Part shown: positions 62,432-64,000 of the stretch, piece after piece
How positions within the stretch are numbered: the stretch's first letter is position 1
Layout: each line of letters begins with the position of its first letter
Source: Oceanimonas smirnovii ATCC BAA-899
GTDB lineage: Bacteria > Pseudomonadota > Gammaproteobacteria > Enterobacterales > Aeromonadaceae
Reading direction: 5' to 3'
Assembly (NCBI RefSeq): GCF_000381965.1
Contig: NZ_KB908454.1
Coordinates: 186,001-250,000 of the forward strand
DNA length: 64,000 nucleotides
The notes under the pieces: generated by a model
The model's database searches: none
What the model was told of the DNA's origin: nothing
The model's input: the letters and a program-made list of their open reading frames with translations, nothing else
Program-made: the position numbers and the translations under genes

Positions 62432-64000
62432 GATGCGGGCTCCTCGGGAAAATAAAGCATAAAGCTCACCGGCCAGCCGGCGTTGTTATCAAACTGAATA
62501 TGACCGCCGTGGGCCTCCATAATGCGCTGCACTATGGCCAGCCCCAGACCGCTGCCGCCGGGACGGTGGCTGACAAAAGGCCGGAACAGTCTGGCCTGCA
62601 TATCGGGGGGAATGGCCGGGCCGTTGTTATGCAGCCACAGCTCGCCCGCCGACGTGCCGGCCGCCAGCACAATGCGGCCATCCGGCTGGTTGCGCACAAA
62701 CGACAGGGCGTTATCCAGCAGGTTGGTCAGCACTTGCTGCAGGCGGTAAGGATCGGCAAACACCTGATAGTCATCGGGCAGCGTCAGCTCAAGCTGCACG
62801 TCTTGCCAGTCGAACTGGGGCCTGAGGCTGTGCAGCAGCGGCAGCAGCGGCACGGCTCTGGGCTGAATATGCAGCTGACCGGAATAGGCCAGCATGTCTA
62901 CTATCAGCCGGTCGGCGCGTTTGAGCTGATCCTGAATCATGGCTTTGCGCTCGGCTTCCAGGCCGGCAGTGGCCATGGAAATAATATTAAGCGGGTTGCG
63001 CAGCTCATGGGCCATGGCCGCTGACAGACCGCCCAGCTCTACCAGATGCTGCTCTGATACCCGCTTGCGCTCGGCTTCGGCCAGCTGCAGCGAGCGTTCC
63101 AGCAGGCCACAGCGGGTGGCCAGCAAGGAGCCGAACACTTCGGCGGTAAGACGCATGCCCGGTGTGACATCATCAAAGCCCTTAAGCCGGAACTGCCAGT
63201 CTTGCTTATGATGCAGGCACCACAGCTCCAGCCCCGGGCCGGGCTCAAAGCGGGGAGCTGTGGTGAGCAGCCGCACGGTCACCGGCTGACCCATTTGCCG
63301 GGCCAGCAGCTGCTCGGCTTCCCGGGCCAGCGAGTGCCAGCTGTCGGTGTCTCTTAACTGTGCCAGCCAGGTGTCGAGCAGCTGCTCGTCAAGCCGGCTG
63401 CCCGGATAAATTAACCGCTCCACCAGGGCACTGACCGGGCGGTACAGGGCCAGCGCCAGCATCAGCAGCAGCAACGAATACAGCCACAGCTGCCACTGCG
63501 GCACCGCCGCCAGCGCCTGCATGCCCAGCTGGCCGGCCATGGCGCTGAACAGCGCCATCAGCCCCAGCAGCAGAGCCGTCATTAAAATCCACAGCAGGGC
63601 GCGGTTGGCCCAGGCATTGACCTCCAGCATCTGATAGCGCACCACCCCGTAGACCAGCAGCAGCACATAGCTTGGCAACAGCAGCATGGGCCAGGGATAC
63701 CAGTAGAGCCCCAGTGACGGAAAGATAAAACTGGTGGCCAGCAGCAGGCCCCAGGCACCAGCGGCAAACATGGCGGCAATGGAGCGGCGGCGGTTGCCCT
63801 GCTGGCGTATAAACCCCCACAGCAGCAGCGCATGGGCCAGCATGCCGATAAAAATGGTATAGCCAATGTTGAACCAGCCACTGCCGCGAAACACAAAATA
63901 ATGCTCAAAGGGGCCAAAGGCGATAATGCTGCCGCCCCCCAGCCACAGGGTGCCGAGGCTGACCAGCACGGCGGTGACATAAAGCAGACCGCGAAAGCGC
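62428..64000 (-). CDS. Sensor histidine kinase, 5' end beyond the window
   Basis: The partner kinase of the response regulator. The visible part starts with several transmembrane segments (LLYVTAVLVSLGTLWLGGGS and four or more others), goes through a GAF-like region, and ends in the kinase core: H-box LSAAMAHELRNPLNIISMAT, N-box LTNLLDNALSFV and G-box PGGSGLGLAIVQRIMEAHGG. A GTG at 63969 could be a start, but the frame remains open and hydrophobic to the window edge, so the real start probably lies outside. Confidence 0.92.
   Translation of the reverse strand, partial: RFRGLLYVTAVLVSLGTLWLGGGSIIAFGPFEHYFVFRGSGWFNIGYTIFIGMLAHALLLWGFIRQQGNRRRSIAAMFAAGAWGLLLATSFIFPSLGLYWYPWPMLLLPSYVLLLVYGVVRYQMLEVNAWANRALLWILMTALLLGLMALFSAMAGQLGMQALAAVPQWQLWLYSLLLLMLALALYRPVSALVERLIYPGSRLDEQLLDTWLAQLRDTDSWHSLAREAEQLLARQMGQPVTVRLLTTAPRFEPGPGLELWCLHHKQDWQFRLKGFDDVTPGMRLTAEVFGSLLATRCGLLERSLQLAEAERKRVSEQHLVELGGLSAAMAHELRNPLNIISMATAGLEAERKAMIQDQLKRADRLIVDMLAYSGQLHIQPRAVPLLPLLHSLRPQFDWQDVQLELTLPDDYQVFADPYRLQQVLTNLLDNALSFVRNQPDGRIVLAAGTSAGELWLHNNGPAIPPDMQARLFRPFVSHRPGGSGLGLAIVQRIMEAHGGHIQFDNNAGWPVSFMLYFPEEPAS

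Noticed and set aside
1-64000. tRNA, rRNA or transposase genes
   Set aside because: No cloverleaf-like sequence, rRNA stretch or DDE-type transposase reading frame was noticed by eye; a tool-based search could still find a degenerate one.

Overview
The window reads as one large surface-structure region of a Gram-negative gammaproteobacterium, followed by ordinary housekeeping genes. The capsule export genes, the type II secretion genes, the two JUMPStart/ops elements, the HelD, YjeH and Hpd homologues, and an S-layer-like gene followed by an O-polysaccharide ABC ATPase (the vapA-abcA arrangement of Aeromonas) all point to Aeromonadales. A marine relative such as Oceanimonas, Oceanisphaera or Zobellella is my best guess, but this is inference: there is no 16S rRNA gene here.

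Layout. Positions 1-24,500 are almost entirely on the minus strand and form a capsule or exopolysaccharide locus. Read in the direction of transcription it holds kpsS, an ops element, a small lipoprotein gene, kpsD, kpsM, kpsT, kpsE (group 2-type ABC capsule export), rmlA, rmlC, rmlD, a coiled-coil repeat protein, rmlB (dTDP-rhamnose synthesis), a BNR-4 domain protein, a GT2-GT4 fusion, an AT-rich block (a possible glycosyltransferase, a WbqC-like protein, a sulfotransferase, a DegT aminotransferase), ugd, a 3'-truncated GT2, galU and the start of pgi. Positions 24,868-27,757 hold a compact minus-strand operon: an alpha/beta-hydrolase-like membrane protein, a cytochrome P450 and a small membrane protein.

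From 27,952 the plus strand carries a full JUMPStart/ops element. It is followed by a Wzm-type ABC permease, eleven tightly packed type II secretion genes in the order E-F-G-H-I-J-K-L-M-C-D (as I recall it, the order of the Xanthomonas xps cluster), and a sulfotransferase, ending in a clean terminator. Next is a strongly expressed single gene with its own promoter, long leader and terminator; it encodes a cysteine-free secreted protein of 581 residues that looks like an S-layer subunit. A Wzt-type ATPase with a C-terminal glycan-binding domain follows, then a sulfotransferase, a 1026-residue sulfotransferase/glycosyltransferase fusion, a rhamnosyltransferase-like GT2, a WbaP-type initiating transferase, a WaaL-type ligase and galE. 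The simplest reading is a self-contained S-layer module: one T2SS dedicated to the S-layer subunit, one ABC system exporting the sulfated O-polysaccharide that anchors it, and an ops element allowing RfaH-type control of both.

Positions 51,902-64,000 are ordinary: a YjeH-like exporter divergent from an Lrp-family regulator, DNA helicase IV, a DUF559 nuclease-like protein, 4-hydroxyphenylpyruvate dioxygenase, an NSS-family transporter, a chemotaxis receptor, and a sigma-54 response regulator with its histidine kinase, which runs off the end. Three families of short repeats lie between genes across the window, including G-rich arrays able in principle to form G-quadruplexes. No tRNA, rRNA, CRISPR array or complete insertion sequence was seen.
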